Below, in pieces: positions 51,605-59,557 of a stretch of 64,000 nt of DNA. The DNA is from Saccharopolyspora soli. Its GTDB lineage: Bacteria; Actinomycetota; Actinomycetes; Mycobacteriales; Pseudonocardiaceae. The DNA lies in contig NZ_JALBWV010000018.1 of NCBI RefSeq assembly GCF_022678645.1, forward strand, positions 79,761 through 143,760. The letters are read 5' to 3'. The notes beneath the pieces were generated by a model, which saw only the letters and a list, made by a program, of their open reading frames with translations, was not told where the DNA came from and made no database searches. Both the position numbers and the translations under genes were made by a program. The stretch's first letter is position 1, and each line of letters opens with the position of its first letter.

Positions 51605-52930
51605 ATGTCAGAAGTCACCCAGGCCGATCGCGCACCGCAGACCGACGAGCACGCGGTTGCGCGACTGGCCGACGGAGTGTCGTTGTGCGGTGAGTACGAA
51701 GGTGGCGGCTTTGACCAACCGCGTTACCTGATCTCCCGGGGCGACGGCCAGATGGTGCTGGTGTCGCGGTTGCTCTACCAACTCGCCACCGAGATCGACG
51801 GCAATCGGACGCTGGGCGAGGCGGCCGTGCGAGTGGCGCGGGCCAGCGGCCAGGACGTGTCCGTCGCCGATGTGGAATTCCTGATCAGCGAGAAGCTGTA
51901 CCCGCTCGGCATCGCCACCCTGGCCGAGCCGATCGTCGAACCGCCGAAGGCCGCGCCGCTGCTGGCACTGGCGATGCACGGGGTGCTCGCGCCCGCGCGG
52001 GTGGTGCGCGTCGTCGCGGCGATGCTCGCCCCGCTCTACCTACCCGTGGTCGTGGTGCTCGTGGTGACCGGGCTGATCGCACTCGACGTGTGGCTGATCG
52101 GGTCCGGCTACCTCGACCTGGCGTTCCAGCAGTCCGCGGGCGAGCCGGTGCAGGTCCTCGTGCTGCTCGGGCTGATGATCGTCAGCACGTTGTTCCACGA
52201 GGTCGGGCATGCCGCCGGATGCCATTACGGCGGGGCGAAACCGGGCGCGATCGGAGTCGGGTTGATGCTGATCGTGCCCTGCTTCTTCACCAACGTCACC
52301 GATGCCTACCGGCTGGACCGGCGGGGCAGGCTGCGCACCGATCTGGGCGGGATCTACTTCAACGCGGTGTTCATCCTGGCGATGGCCGGGATCTACGGCC
52401 TGACCCACTACCCACCGCTACTGGTCTTCATCGCGCTGAGCCACATCCAGATCCTGCAGCAGCTGGTGCCGCTGCTGCGCCTGGACGGCTACTACATCCT
52501 CGGCGACCTGGTCGGGGTGCCGAACCTGTTCGCGCAGGTCGGCCCCTTCCTGCGGCGCCTCACCGGGCGGCACGGCGGCAAGCCCGTCCCGCCCTCCGGG
52601 CTGCGCCCGCGGGTGCGGATCATCGTCACCGCCTGGGTGGTGATCGTGGTGCCCACCCTGGCGCTCGCGCTGGGGGTGCTGCTCTGGCGGCTCCCGGTGT
52701 ACCTGTCCAGGGCGTTCACCCGGGCCCACGATTACTGGACGGTTCTGGTGGCCGGTGTCGGGCAGGGGAACTTCTGGATGTCGGTGCTGGCGGTGGTCTC
52801 GATGCTCATCCTGCTGCTGCCCTGGGTCGGCGCGGTCGCATTCCTGGTGCGCATCGGGCGGCGGATCGCCCGGCGCATCGCGCACAAGCAACGGGGCACG
52901 GGCGGTCGGCACCGCATCGCACGCGCCTGA
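51605..52930 (+). CDS. M50-type membrane metalloprotease with PqqD-like N-terminal domain
   Basis: 441 residues. Residues about 15-105 resemble the PqqD/RiPP-recognition winged-helix ('ARLADGVSLCGEYEGGGFDQ', 'PRYLISRGDGQMVLVSRLLYQLATEIDGNRTLGEAAVRV', 'FLISEKLYPLGI'). Then come about six to eight membrane helices with the zinc motif HEVGH at 198-202 and the third-ligand LDG at 293-295 (LRLDGYYILGD). Members are annotated as putative peptide zinc metalloproteases. The layout fits an enzyme that binds the peptide leaders and cleaves them at the membrane, and perhaps exports the product. No separate ABC exporter or modifying enzyme adjoins it. Confidence 0.85.
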   Translation: MSEVTQADRAPQTDEHAVARLADGVSLCGEYEGGGFDQPRYLISRGDGQMVLVSRLLYQLATEIDGNRTLGEAAVRVARASGQDVSVADVEFLISEKLYPLGIATLAEPIVEPPKAAPLLALAMHGVLAPARVVRVVAAMLAPLYLPVVVVLVVTGLIALDVWLIGSGYLDLAFQQSAGEPVQVLVLLGLMIVSTLFHEVGHAAGCHYGGAKPGAIGVGLMLIVPCFFTNVTDAYRLDRRGRLRTDLGGIYFNAVFILAMAGIYGLTHYPPLLVFIALSHIQILQQLVPLLRLDGYYILGDLVGVPNLFAQVGPFLRRLTGRHGGKPVPPSGLRPRVRIIVTAWVVIVVPTLALALGVLLWRLPVYLSRAFTRAHDYWTVLVAGVGQGNFWMSVLAVVSMLILLLPWVGAVAFLVRIGRRIARRIAHKQRGTGGRHRIARA

Positions 52931-52944
52931 ACTGCCCCGACATC

Positions 52945-52971
52945 GGGCTCCCACGGGGGGTGTGGGAGCCC
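52945..52971 (+). terminator. Terminator after the M50 protease gene
   Basis: A 10-bp stem GGGCTCCCAC / GTGGGAGCCC with a 7-base loop starts 15 bases after the stop codon. Confidence 0.75.
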
Positions 52972-53161
52972 CACCTACGTGTCGCGAGAACAGAAAGTCA
53001 CCGTCAGTAGTGTCGTAACAACCGACCGGAGCACCCCCGATGGGCAAGGGTGTGGACCTCCGGTGTCCGCCGCAGGCGAGCACCGGAGTTCCGGGGCGAC
53101 GCCCACAACGGCGTCCGCCCCACGCACTGGGCCAGATCCAGGGCCTGTCGAGGGGGGAACT

Positions 53162-53941
53162 ATGAGCGGTGGAATTGTGCGTCCGATGACACGTCGGCGG
53201 TCGCGCACCCCGGCGCAGCCCGACCAGCCGTTCCGGCTGACGCTGCTCGGCGGATGGGAACTGCACGCGAACGGCGAAAGCGTGGCGATGTCCAGCAACG
53301 GACAACGCCTGCTCGCCTTCCTCGCGCTGCGCGGACGCACCCAACGCGACTACGTGGCGGGCGTCCTGTGGCCGGAGAGTGACGACCAGAGCGCGCTGGC
53401 CAACCTCCGGACCACGCTGTGGCGGGTGCGCCAGCGCATCCAGGGCGCGGTGATCAGCACGCCGCACGAGATCGAGCTGGCGCCGCTGGTGTCGCTGGAC
53501 ATCGACGGGTTGGTCGCCGCAGGGCGGTACCTGGTGCACCAGGATTCGACCGACTCGCCGAACGACTGCGCGGAGATCGGCCGCGACCTGGCGCGGCACG
53601 AGCCGTTGCTGCCCGGTTGGTACGACGACTGGGTGCTGACCGAGCGTGAGCGCCTGCAGCAGTTGCAGGTGCACGCGCTGGAAGTGGCTGCGGAACGGCT
53701 TGTGCAGTCCCGGCACCTGGCGAGCGCCTTGGAGATCGCGCAGGCCGCGACCCAGGTGGAGCCGTTCCGGGAGACGGCGCACTGCGCGGTGGTCAAGGTG
53801 CTGCTGCAGCAGGCGAACCCGGCGCAGGCGGTCCGCCACTACCAGCGCTACGAGCGCCTCCTCGACCGAGAACTCGGCATCGAGCCGTCCAACCACCTGC
53901 GCGACCTGGTGCGCCCGGTCCTCGCCCGCGCCCGCAGTTGA
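53162..53941 (+). CDS. SARP-type regulator with BTAD domain
   Basis: 259 residues from the ATG at 53162 with a G-rich ribosome site. A Trans_reg_C winged helix covers about 20-110 ('FRLTLLGGWELHANGESVAMS', 'RTQRDYVAGVLWPESDDQSALANLRTTLWRVRQR'), then the helical BTAD domain ('LLPGWYDDWVLTERERLQQLQVHALEVAAERLV' ... 'QAVRHYQRYERLLDRELGIEPSNHLRDLVR'). Small SARPs are pathway-specific activators of secondary-metabolite clusters. It probably activates the upstream peptide operon through the GTGACG repeats. Confidence 0.9.
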   Translation: MSGGIVRPMTRRRSRTPAQPDQPFRLTLLGGWELHANGESVAMSSNGQRLLAFLALRGRTQRDYVAGVLWPESDDQSALANLRTTLWRVRQRIQGAVISTPHEIELAPLVSLDIDGLVAAGRYLVHQDSTDSPNDCAEIGRDLARHEPLLPGWYDDWVLTERERLQQLQVHALEVAAERLVQSRHLASALEIAQAATQVEPFRETAHCAVVKVLLQQANPAQAVRHYQRYERLLDRELGIEPSNHLRDLVRPVLARARS

Positions 53942-53971
53942 CCATCCTGCGGCGACACCGGCCCCGATTCC

Positions 53972-54005
53972 GGGGTGCCAGTTTTAGGGGCGAAACTGGC
54001 ACCCC
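53972..54005. terminator. Bidirectional terminator between SARP and ptsI
   Basis: A perfect 13-bp stem GGGGTGCCAGTTT / AAACTGGCACCCC with an 8-base loop lies between the convergent genes. Confidence 0.85.
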
Positions 54006-54014
54006 GCCCGGTGG

Positions 54015-55655
54015 TCAGGCGCCGAGGGCGGCCCGGACCGCTTCGCGGGCTCGGGTCGGGGTCGGGGCGGACAGGGCGGCTTCGGCGGCTTGTTGGAAGG
54101 CCGCGAGCGGGTGCTTGGCGAGCGCCGCGCCGACCAGCGGGACGGCTGCGGCGGCCATCGACAGGCTGGTCATGCCGAGGCCCGCGAGCACTCCGGCCAG
54201 CAGCGGGTCGGATGCCGCCTCGCCGCACACCCCGACCGGCTTGCCGAGCTCCCGGCCCGCGTGCCCGACCATGGCGATCAGCCGCAGCAGCGCGGGCTGC
54301 CACGGGTCGTTGAGCTCGGCGAGCGCGCCCGCCATCCGGTCGGCGGCGAAGACGTACTGGGCGAGGTCGTTGGTGCCGATGCTGGCGAAGTCGACGACGT
54401 CGAGGATTTCCGCGGCGCTCAACGCGGCGGCCGGAATCTCGATCATCACCCCGGCCCGCGGCAGACCGGCGGCCCGGACGCGGGCGGCGAACCAGGCGGC
54501 TTCGTCGACGGTGGCGACCATCGGCGCCATCACGGAAACCTCGGCACCGGAATCGGCAGCGGCACCGGCGATCGCCGCCAGCTGCCGCTCCAGCACGTCG
54601 GGCCGGTCGAAGGCGACCCGCAGCCCGCGCACTCCGAGCGCCGGATTCGGCTCCACGCCCATGTCGAGGAAGGCCAACGGCTTGTCCGCACCGGCGTCGA
54701 GCGTGCGGACGATGACCGGCTTGCCCGCGAACGGTGCGAGCACCTCGCGGTAGGCGGTCCGCTGCGTGTCGACCGGCGGTTCGTCATCGGCCGCGAGGTA
54801 GCAGAACTCGGTGCGGAACAGGCCGATCCCCTCCGCACCGGCCGCGACTGCGGCACGCGCATCGGCGCTCGACCCGACGTTGGCGATGATCTTGACCTGC
54901 CTGCCGTCCGCGGTGGCGCCGTGGCCGTTCCACTCGCCGGGGGAGCGGCGCTCGGCGACGTGGACCGCCACCGCCTGGTCGGAGGTTTCGACCTCGCCGA
55001 TGTCGCCATCGACGATCGCGCCGACCACACCGGGCACGCCGAGCACCCCGCGGACCGCGACCACGGCCGGAATCCCCAGCGCCCGCGCCAAGATCGCGGT
55101 GTGACTGGTCGGACCGCCTTCCTCGGTGACCAGCGCGAGCACCAGGCCGGGGTCGAGATCCGCGGTGTCGGCGGGGGCGAGATCGCGGGCCAGCAGGACG
55201 CTCGGCCGGTCGAGCTCGGGCACGCCAGGCGGTTTCACACCGAACAGCTCGGCGATGATCCGGTCCCGGACGTCCTGCACGTCGCGGGCGCGCTCGGCCA
55301 TGTAGCCGCCTGCGGCGCGCAGCGCGTCGGAAAAGCCGTTGGCTGCTTCGTACACGGCGCGCGGCGCGGGCAGCGACTGGCTGTTCACGAGTTGTTCGGC
55401 CTGCGAGATCAGCGCCGGATCGATCGCCATCGCGGCGGTGGTCTCCAGCACCGCCTTGGCATCGCCGTCGACTCGGGTGGCGCGTTGGAACAGCCGCTCG
55501 GCGACGGCTTCGGCAGCCGGTCGGATGCGGTCGGCCTCGGCGGCCGGATCGGCGGGCGCGGGAGCGGCGGGCGGTTCGGGCAGGGGATCGGCGACCCGGG
55601 CGACAGGCCCCGAGGCGCGGCCGGAGCTCACTCCGACACCAGTCAAGCGCGACAT
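54015..55655 (-). CDS. ptsI: PTS enzyme I (phosphoenolpyruvate-protein phosphotransferase)
   Basis: 546 residues. Phospho-accepting His185 is in 'EEGGPTSHTAILARA'; the PEP-binding barrel has 'GIGLFRTEFCYL', 'GVMIEIPAAAL' and active-site Cys477 in 'GVCGEAASDPLL'. It passes phosphate from PEP to HPr and starts sugar uptake through the PTS; no ptsH or crr gene is adjacent in this window. The start codon lies within a DasR-type palindrome, so expression is probably repressed by a DasR-like GntR regulator and relieved by amino-sugar phosphates. Confidence 0.96.
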   Translation of the reverse strand: MSRLTGVGVSSGRASGPVARVADPLPEPPAAPAPADPAAEADRIRPAAEAVAERLFQRATRVDGDAKAVLETTAAMAIDPALISQAEQLVNSQSLPAPRAVYEAANGFSDALRAAGGYMAERARDVQDVRDRIIAELFGVKPPGVPELDRPSVLLARDLAPADTADLDPGLVLALVTEEGGPTSHTAILARALGIPAVVAVRGVLGVPGVVGAIVDGDIGEVETSDQAVAVHVAERRSPGEWNGHGATADGRQVKIIANVGSSADARAAVAAGAEGIGLFRTEFCYLAADDEPPVDTQRTAYREVLAPFAGKPVIVRTLDAGADKPLAFLDMGVEPNPALGVRGLRVAFDRPDVLERQLAAIAGAAADSGAEVSVMAPMVATVDEAAWFAARVRAAGLPRAGVMIEIPAAALSAAEILDVVDFASIGTNDLAQYVFAADRMAGALAELNDPWQPALLRLIAMVGHAGRELGKPVGVCGEAASDPLLAGVLAGLGMTSLSMAAAAVPLVGAALAKHPLAAFQQAAEAALSAPTPTRAREAVRAALGA

Positions 55656-55667
55656 GGTCTAGACCAT
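55654..55667. promoter_or_regulatory. DasR-responsive-element-like palindrome over the ptsI start
   Basis: ATGGTCTAGACCAT is a perfect palindrome and contains TGGTCTAGACCA, the consensus core of DasR sites that control PTS and chitin/N-acetylglucosamine genes in Streptomyces. It overlaps the first bases of the ptsI coding sequence, a place where binding would block transcription elongation or initiation. Confidence 0.8.
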
Positions 55668-55866
55668 ACCCTTCTAATTCGGGCTCTGGGGCGATCGTAG
55701 GCACGGGTACACCGTTCGGCCCGATCACCGGGACCAGCGTGGACACGCCTCGTGACGCCAGTGGTTCTTACGTCGCCCGAATGTCACAGTGCCGCGATTA
55801 CCGATGAGTAACAACTGAGTAGCAGTACGGATCCGGACGGAACCCCCAAAACAGCAGGCTGTGAGC

Positions 55867-56154
55867 ATGGCAATCAGCACGCAGATCACCGAAACGAACC
55901 CGCACCTCGACTGGTTCGCCGAGCCGCTGGCCGAGCTGGTGAACCTGTTCGCCATCCACCTGCCGACCGCTTCCGGCGACGACCAAGGCGACTCGGACCC
56001 GGCTTCGGGGGACTCCTCGGACAGACTCCCGCCGCCGACGAACGAATCGCCCAGCGGGCCCGATCCGATTCCGGGCGAGCCCGTCGACACGAGTCAGTTC
56101 CGTCCCGTTCAGTCCCCGGCCGCTTCGACCGGGACTGACCCGACTTCGGAATGA
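55867..56154 (+). CDS. Small hypothetical acidic protein
   Basis: 95 residues from the ATG at 55867. N-terminal helix-like 'MAISTQITETNPHLDWFAEP' and 'LAELVNLFAIHLPTA', then a disordered Ser/Pro/Asp-rich tail. Codon usage has the expected high GC in third positions, but the ribosome site is weak, so the gene is only moderately supported. I do not recognise a family. It is divergent from ptsI. Confidence 0.5.
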   Translation: MAISTQITETNPHLDWFAEPLAELVNLFAIHLPTASGDDQGDSDPASGDSSDRLPPPTNESPSGPDPIPGEPVDTSQFRPVQSPAASTGTDPTSE

Positions 56155-56196
56155 TTCCCGGCCCATGCTGGCGGGATGACACTGCCAGGAACCGCC

Positions 56197-56235
56197 AACG
56201 GCCCGTTCCCCCGACTTCGGGGCGAACGGGCCGTT
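56197..56235 (+). terminator. Terminator-like hairpin
   Basis: AACGGCCCGTTC pairs perfectly with GAACGGGCCGTT, and an inner CCCC / GGGG stem closes the loop, 42 bases after the small acidic protein. Confidence 0.75.
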
Positions 56236-56430
56236 CACTGCGCGTCGCGCCGGTCGCACGCACCGACCGGACAAGGCGTTTCGACGGGCGTGGCCACAGT
56301 GGAGGATCCCATTAGGGGGATCCACCGTTCGAGCTAATTTTCCCTGGGGGATGGATCTTTTCGGCGCGGTCGCGCGTCAGACTTAACGGGTTGCTGCTCG
56401 CCGGTATCGCGCCACCGGCGATCACAACCT

Positions 56431-56474
56431 GTTGTGGGTCGGCCGTGACGCCCCCCGTGCGGTCGGCCCACAAC
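56431..56474 (-). terminator. Hairpin beyond the glutaredoxin gene
   Basis: GTTGTGGG / CCCACAAC arms with further imperfect pairing inside (44 bp in all) lie 17 bases past the glutaredoxin stop. Confidence 0.6.
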
Positions 56475-56491
56475 GAAAACGCCCCCAGCGC

Positions 56492-56821
56492 TCACGAACC
56501 CTTGCGCAGACCAAGGGCTTTCAGCGCACCGTCGATCGCACCGGGCGACTGCTCGGGCAGCAGGTGCGGCGCATGCTCACCGACCGCCGAGAGCACGGTC
56601 TTCGCCGAGGGGTTGACCGCCTGCCACTCGCCGATGACCACGGTCGGCACCGTCTCGTTGCCGTCGGCGATGGAGCGCACGGTCGCCGCCGCCGCTGGGT
56701 CCTCCCAGATGTTCACCTCGTTGAAGGTCAAGCCCTGCCGCCGGAGTCCGGCGCGCAGCGAGGTGCAGAACGGGCAGCCAGGTCGGGTGTAGACGACGAC
56801 TTCCTGCACTTCGGCGGTCAT
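56492..56821 (-). CDS. Glutaredoxin/mycoredoxin-like protein
   Basis: 109 residues from the ATG at 56821 (AGGAGG five bases upstream). 'VVVYTRPGCPFCTSLRAGLRRQGLTFNEVNIWEDP' holds the redox pair C16-PF-C19; 'NETVPTVVIGEWQAVNPSA' is the cis-Pro region. Actinomycete members reduce mixed disulfides with mycothiol (mycoredoxin). The C-terminal ~25 residues extend past the core fold. The upstream MMPL remnant is in the same frame but is not part of this gene. Confidence 0.92.
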   Translation of the reverse strand: MTAEVQEVVVYTRPGCPFCTSLRAGLRRQGLTFNEVNIWEDPAAAATVRSIADGNETVPTVVIGEWQAVNPSAKTVLSAVGEHAPHLLPEQSPGAIDGALKALGLRKGS

Positions 56822-56929
56822 GTTGCCTCCTGTGTTGACGAGGTCGGCGGCGTGCGCGGTGCAAGGTTCGGCACGCCGCCGCCAGTGGGTGTCGGTGCTG
56901 GTCACCGCACGGTTCCCAGCTCGCGTTCC

Positions 56930-57175
56930 GGTTCGGCCTCGTGGATCGCGGCCCCGCTGCGGCAGTCGCCGCAACGGTCCCGGCGCCCACCACGCCGCCT
57001 TGCCCACGACCTTCAACACCGCGGACCCCGAAATCATTCGCACCACGGTCGCATCCAGTGCGAACGCGAAGACCACACCCACCCCGACCGCGCTGCCGGA
57101 GAAAGCGAACGCCCGGCGCAACAGCGCCGCCAATCCACTGTGGATGCTCCTTGCGAAGATCCGAGTGAAGGGCAC
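56930..57175 (-). pseudogene. C-terminal remnant of an MMPL-family membrane transporter
   Basis: The minus-strand frame reads 'GVGVVFAFALDATVVRMISG' followed by 'SAVLKVVGKAAWWAPGPLRR', the highly characteristic end of MMPL/RND lipid exporters (ALDATVVRM...AWWAP). Only the last ~65 residues are present: no start codon context, no upstream transmembrane domains, and the frame runs on without a stop into the glutaredoxin gene. It is a decayed fragment of a gene normally of 700 residues or more. Confidence 0.7.
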
Positions 57176-57584
57176 CGGTCAAAGGTGCCCCACTGTTCAC
57201 CTGACCGAATGGTGGCGGGAAACTGCCTGGTAAGCGGCTTGCTGGTCGGCGCTTCGCGGCCACCCTCGTCCGGTCGAACGCGCTGGGCCCGAGTTCGCGC
57301 CGGAAACCACCGCGAGGAGGATGGTCCGCGCCATCCACCGGCGATGGCGGTAGTCCCGGACTCGAACACGGTGCGTCGTTCGTGCTGGTAGTCGATTGCT
57401 GGTGGCCGACGCCGGTGACCCGTTACCGTGAGGTGAACACCGTCAACATGCGTAAATGCCGTTTGCTGATCGCCGCGATAGCGACGGAATCGGGCTTGTG
57501 CACCCGATCGGAGAACGGGATGCGCCACAATCACGTGCGGCTGATCGCAACGTCGGGATCGGCCACCGGATACAGGAGTGGCAC
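57176..57584. other. Intergenic region upstream of the TetR gene
   Basis: 409 bp with no credible gene. It separates the MMPL remnant from the TetR gene and may include decayed transporter sequence. No palindromic operator was recognised next to the TetR start. Confidence 0.4.
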
Positions 57585-58292
57585 ATGACCGAGGTGACTC
57601 GGCGCGAGCGGCTTCGCGCGGCCACCGAACTGGAGATCCGCCAGCACGCGCGTGCGCTGCTCGTGGAGCACGGGCGCGACGCGGTGACCTTGCGGGCGAT
57701 CGCACGGGAACTCGGCATCACCGCGCCAGCGCTGTACCGCTACTACGAGTCCCGCGAAGACCTCCTCCGGCAGCTGTGCGACGAGATCTGCGCCGATCTG
57801 GCCACCGAACTGCACGCCGGGTTGGACTCGGTCGACGAGGCGTTCCTGGACAAGATCTTCGCGATGTGCCGGGCGTTCCGGCGGTGGGCCTTGGCCCATC
57901 CGGAGGAGTTCGCGCTGGTCTTCGCCACGCCGCAGGACGAGTCGGGGAAGCGGCAGCACGACCAGTTCGCCGGGGTCTTCCTGGGCATCGTCGGCCCGTT
58001 CATGGCCGAAGGCGCGATCAAGGCGGACACCGAGGGCGCGCTGCTGTTCGAACTGCCGGACCTGTCGGCCCACCAGGACGCGTTGGCGGCGGCGTTCTCG
58101 ACCGCGGGCATCGACGTTCCGCCGGAGGCCCTGCGACCGGACGCGGTGTACTTCCTGCTGCGCTGGTGGGTGCGCCTGTACGGGCACGTGGCCCTGGAGG
58201 TCTTCGGGCGCTTCCCGTTCGACCTGAAGTACGCCGACCGGCTCTTCGACTCGATGCTCCACGAACTGGCGCACGAAATCGGCTTGGCCTGA
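57585..58292 (+). CDS. TetR-family regulator (WHG-domain type)
   Basis: 235 residues from the ATG at 57585 with AGGAG seven bases upstream. Helix-turn-helix 'IRQHARALLVEHGRDAVTLRAIARELGITAPALYRYYESREDLLRQLC'; the C-terminal domain contains 'RAFRRWALAHPEEFALVFATP' and 'WVRLYGHVALEVFGRFPFDL', typical of the TetR_C WHG group. Its natural partner could be the MMPL gene that is now only a fragment, since TetR-MMPL pairs are common in actinomycetes. Confidence 0.92.
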   Translation: MTEVTRRERLRAATELEIRQHARALLVEHGRDAVTLRAIARELGITAPALYRYYESREDLLRQLCDEICADLATELHAGLDSVDEAFLDKIFAMCRAFRRWALAHPEEFALVFATPQDESGKRQHDQFAGVFLGIVGPFMAEGAIKADTEGALLFELPDLSAHQDALAAAFSTAGIDVPPEALRPDAVYFLLRWWVRLYGHVALEVFGRFPFDLKYADRLFDSMLHELAHEIGLA

Positions 58293-58304
58293 CCGGGTTC
58301 CGGG

Positions 58305-58365
58305 CGATTTCGCGCGAAACCGGCACTTCCCGTGGCGAGCGGATGCCGATCACTGCGCGAAATCG
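58305..58365 (+). terminator. Wide hairpin after the TetR gene
   Basis: CGATTTCGCGC pairs with GCGCGAAATCG across a 39-base loop that itself contains TGCCG / CGGCA pairing. It lies 13 bases after the TetR stop. Confidence 0.5.
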
Positions 58366-58509
58366 GCGCGCGGCCACCCCGAAGACGCGCGCGCTATCGG
58401 CTTTGTCCGGGCTGGGCTCGCCTCGGGGCTCGTGAGCGGCGACGGTCGTCCTGGCGACCACAACCACTCACGACGCAGCAGCGGCACGCACGCCAATTCG
58501 CGCACCCTC

Positions 58510-59463
58510 CTAGGCCCGGTTGAAGCGGGCTCCCCAGTTGTGGAGCTGGTCGAGCAGTTCGGGTGGTTCGAGGACGCGGAAGTCCGCGTCGAGCTGGCCG
58601 AGCGCCATGATCGGCCAGTCCAGGGAGTCGGTGGTCATCAGCACCCGGCAGTGCTCTGCGTCCACCTCCTCGACCGTGCTCCACCGGCCGATCCGTTCGC
58701 GCGCGGTCGCGGCCGGGGCATCGACCAGGACCTCCACCCGGTACGAGCGGGGCGCGTTGTCCAGGCCAGCTCGGACGAACTCGGCGACGTCGGCGGCGGG
58801 CAGGTCGCGGGGCCGGAACCGGGCACCGGTGCCGTCCGGCCTGGTGAGCCGGTCGACCCGGAACTTGCGCCAGTCGTGCCGGGTGAGGTCGTAGGCGACC
58901 AGGTACCAGCGGCGACCGAGGCAGACCAGCCGGTGCGGTTCGACGTGCCGGTCGGTCCGCTGGCCGTTGGCGGCGGTGTAGGAGAAGTTCAGGCGTTCGC
59001 TGTCCCGGCAGGCCAGCGCGATGGCGGTGAGCACGTCCGGGTCGATGTCCGCCCTGGTAGGGCTGCCCCAACTGGCGGGCACGGTCATCGCGCGCAGCGC
59101 GTCGATCCGGCGGCGCAGCCGGGGCGGCATCACCTGCACCACCTTGGCCAGCACCCGCACCGAGGATTCGGCGATGCCCTCCACCGCACCCTGCGCGGCG
59201 GCCTGCAACCCCACGGCCAGGGCAACCGCCTCTTCGTCGTCGATGACCAGTGGCGGCAGGGCCGCGCCTGCGGCGAGCTGGTAGCCGCCTTCGACGCCGC
59301 GCTGCGCCTCGACCGGGTAGCCCAACTCGCGCAGCCGGTCGATGTCCCGGCGCAGCGTGCGGACCGAAACTCCCAGCCGCTCGGCCAGTTCGGTGCCCGG
59401 CCAGTACCGGTGGGTCTGGAGCAGGGACAGCAGCCGCAGCGTCCGGGTGCTGGTGTTCGCCAT
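58510..59463 (-). CDS. YafY-type WYL-domain transcriptional regulator
   Basis: 317 residues. An N-terminal HTH_11 winged helix ('RTLRLLSLLQTHRYWPGTELAERLGVSVRTLRRDIDRLRELGYPVEA') is followed by the WYL ligand-binding domain ('LNFSYTAANGQRTDRHVEPHRLVCLGRRWYLVAYDLTRHDWRKFRVDRL') and a WCX C-terminal domain. Such regulators often respond to nucleotides, DNA damage or antibiotics. It is divergent from a DinB protein with a short palindrome in the promoter gap, a pairing seen repeatedly in actinomycetes. Confidence 0.93.
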   Translation of the reverse strand: MANTSTRTLRLLSLLQTHRYWPGTELAERLGVSVRTLRRDIDRLRELGYPVEAQRGVEGGYQLAAGAALPPLVIDDEEAVALAVGLQAAAQGAVEGIAESSVRVLAKVVQVMPPRLRRRIDALRAMTVPASWGSPTRADIDPDVLTAIALACRDSERLNFSYTAANGQRTDRHVEPHRLVCLGRRWYLVAYDLTRHDWRKFRVDRLTRPDGTGARFRPRDLPAADVAEFVRAGLDNAPRSYRVEVLVDAPAATARERIGRWSTVEEVDAEHCRVLMTTDSLDWPIMALGQLDADFRVLEPPELLDQLHNWGARFNRA

Positions 59464-59476
59464 GTTCTCGATTCTT

Positions 59477-59489
59477 CCTGAAATTCAGG
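59477..59489. promoter_or_regulatory. Palindrome in the WYL/DinB divergent promoter
   Basis: CCTGAA-A-TTCAGG begins 14 bases upstream of the WYL regulator start. It is a likely operator for the regulator on itself and the DinB gene. Confidence 0.55.
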
Positions 59490-59557
59490 TCAAGAAGTGA
59501 CCGCTATGGCTCCTAGCGTGGTCTTCGACCGACGGAGCACGACAGAAAGCGGAGACC

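Larger units (their letters stand above)
56155..56491. other. Intergenic region with two hairpins
   Basis: 337 bp between the small acidic protein and the glutaredoxin 3' end. It holds the terminator at 56197-56235 and the hairpin at 56431-56474. Nothing else was recognised. Confidence 0.5.

Noticed and set aside
50819..52930. Daptide-type RiPP cluster (three precursors plus membrane protease)
   Set aside because: Daptide precursors end in Thr and need an aminotransferase, dehydrogenase and methyltransferase. Here the peptides end in aromatic residues and no such genes are present.
55680..55746. Leader ORF upstream of ptsI on the minus strand (begins VSTLVPVIGPNG)
   Set aside because: The codons look plausible, but the frame runs into the ptsI coding region out of frame and has only a weak ribosome site; likely chance.
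57034..57705. Minus-strand open frame across the TetR promoter
   Set aside because: Arg/Ser/Ala-rich translation typical of a shadow of high-GC coding DNA; it overlaps the TetR 5' end and has no ribosome site.
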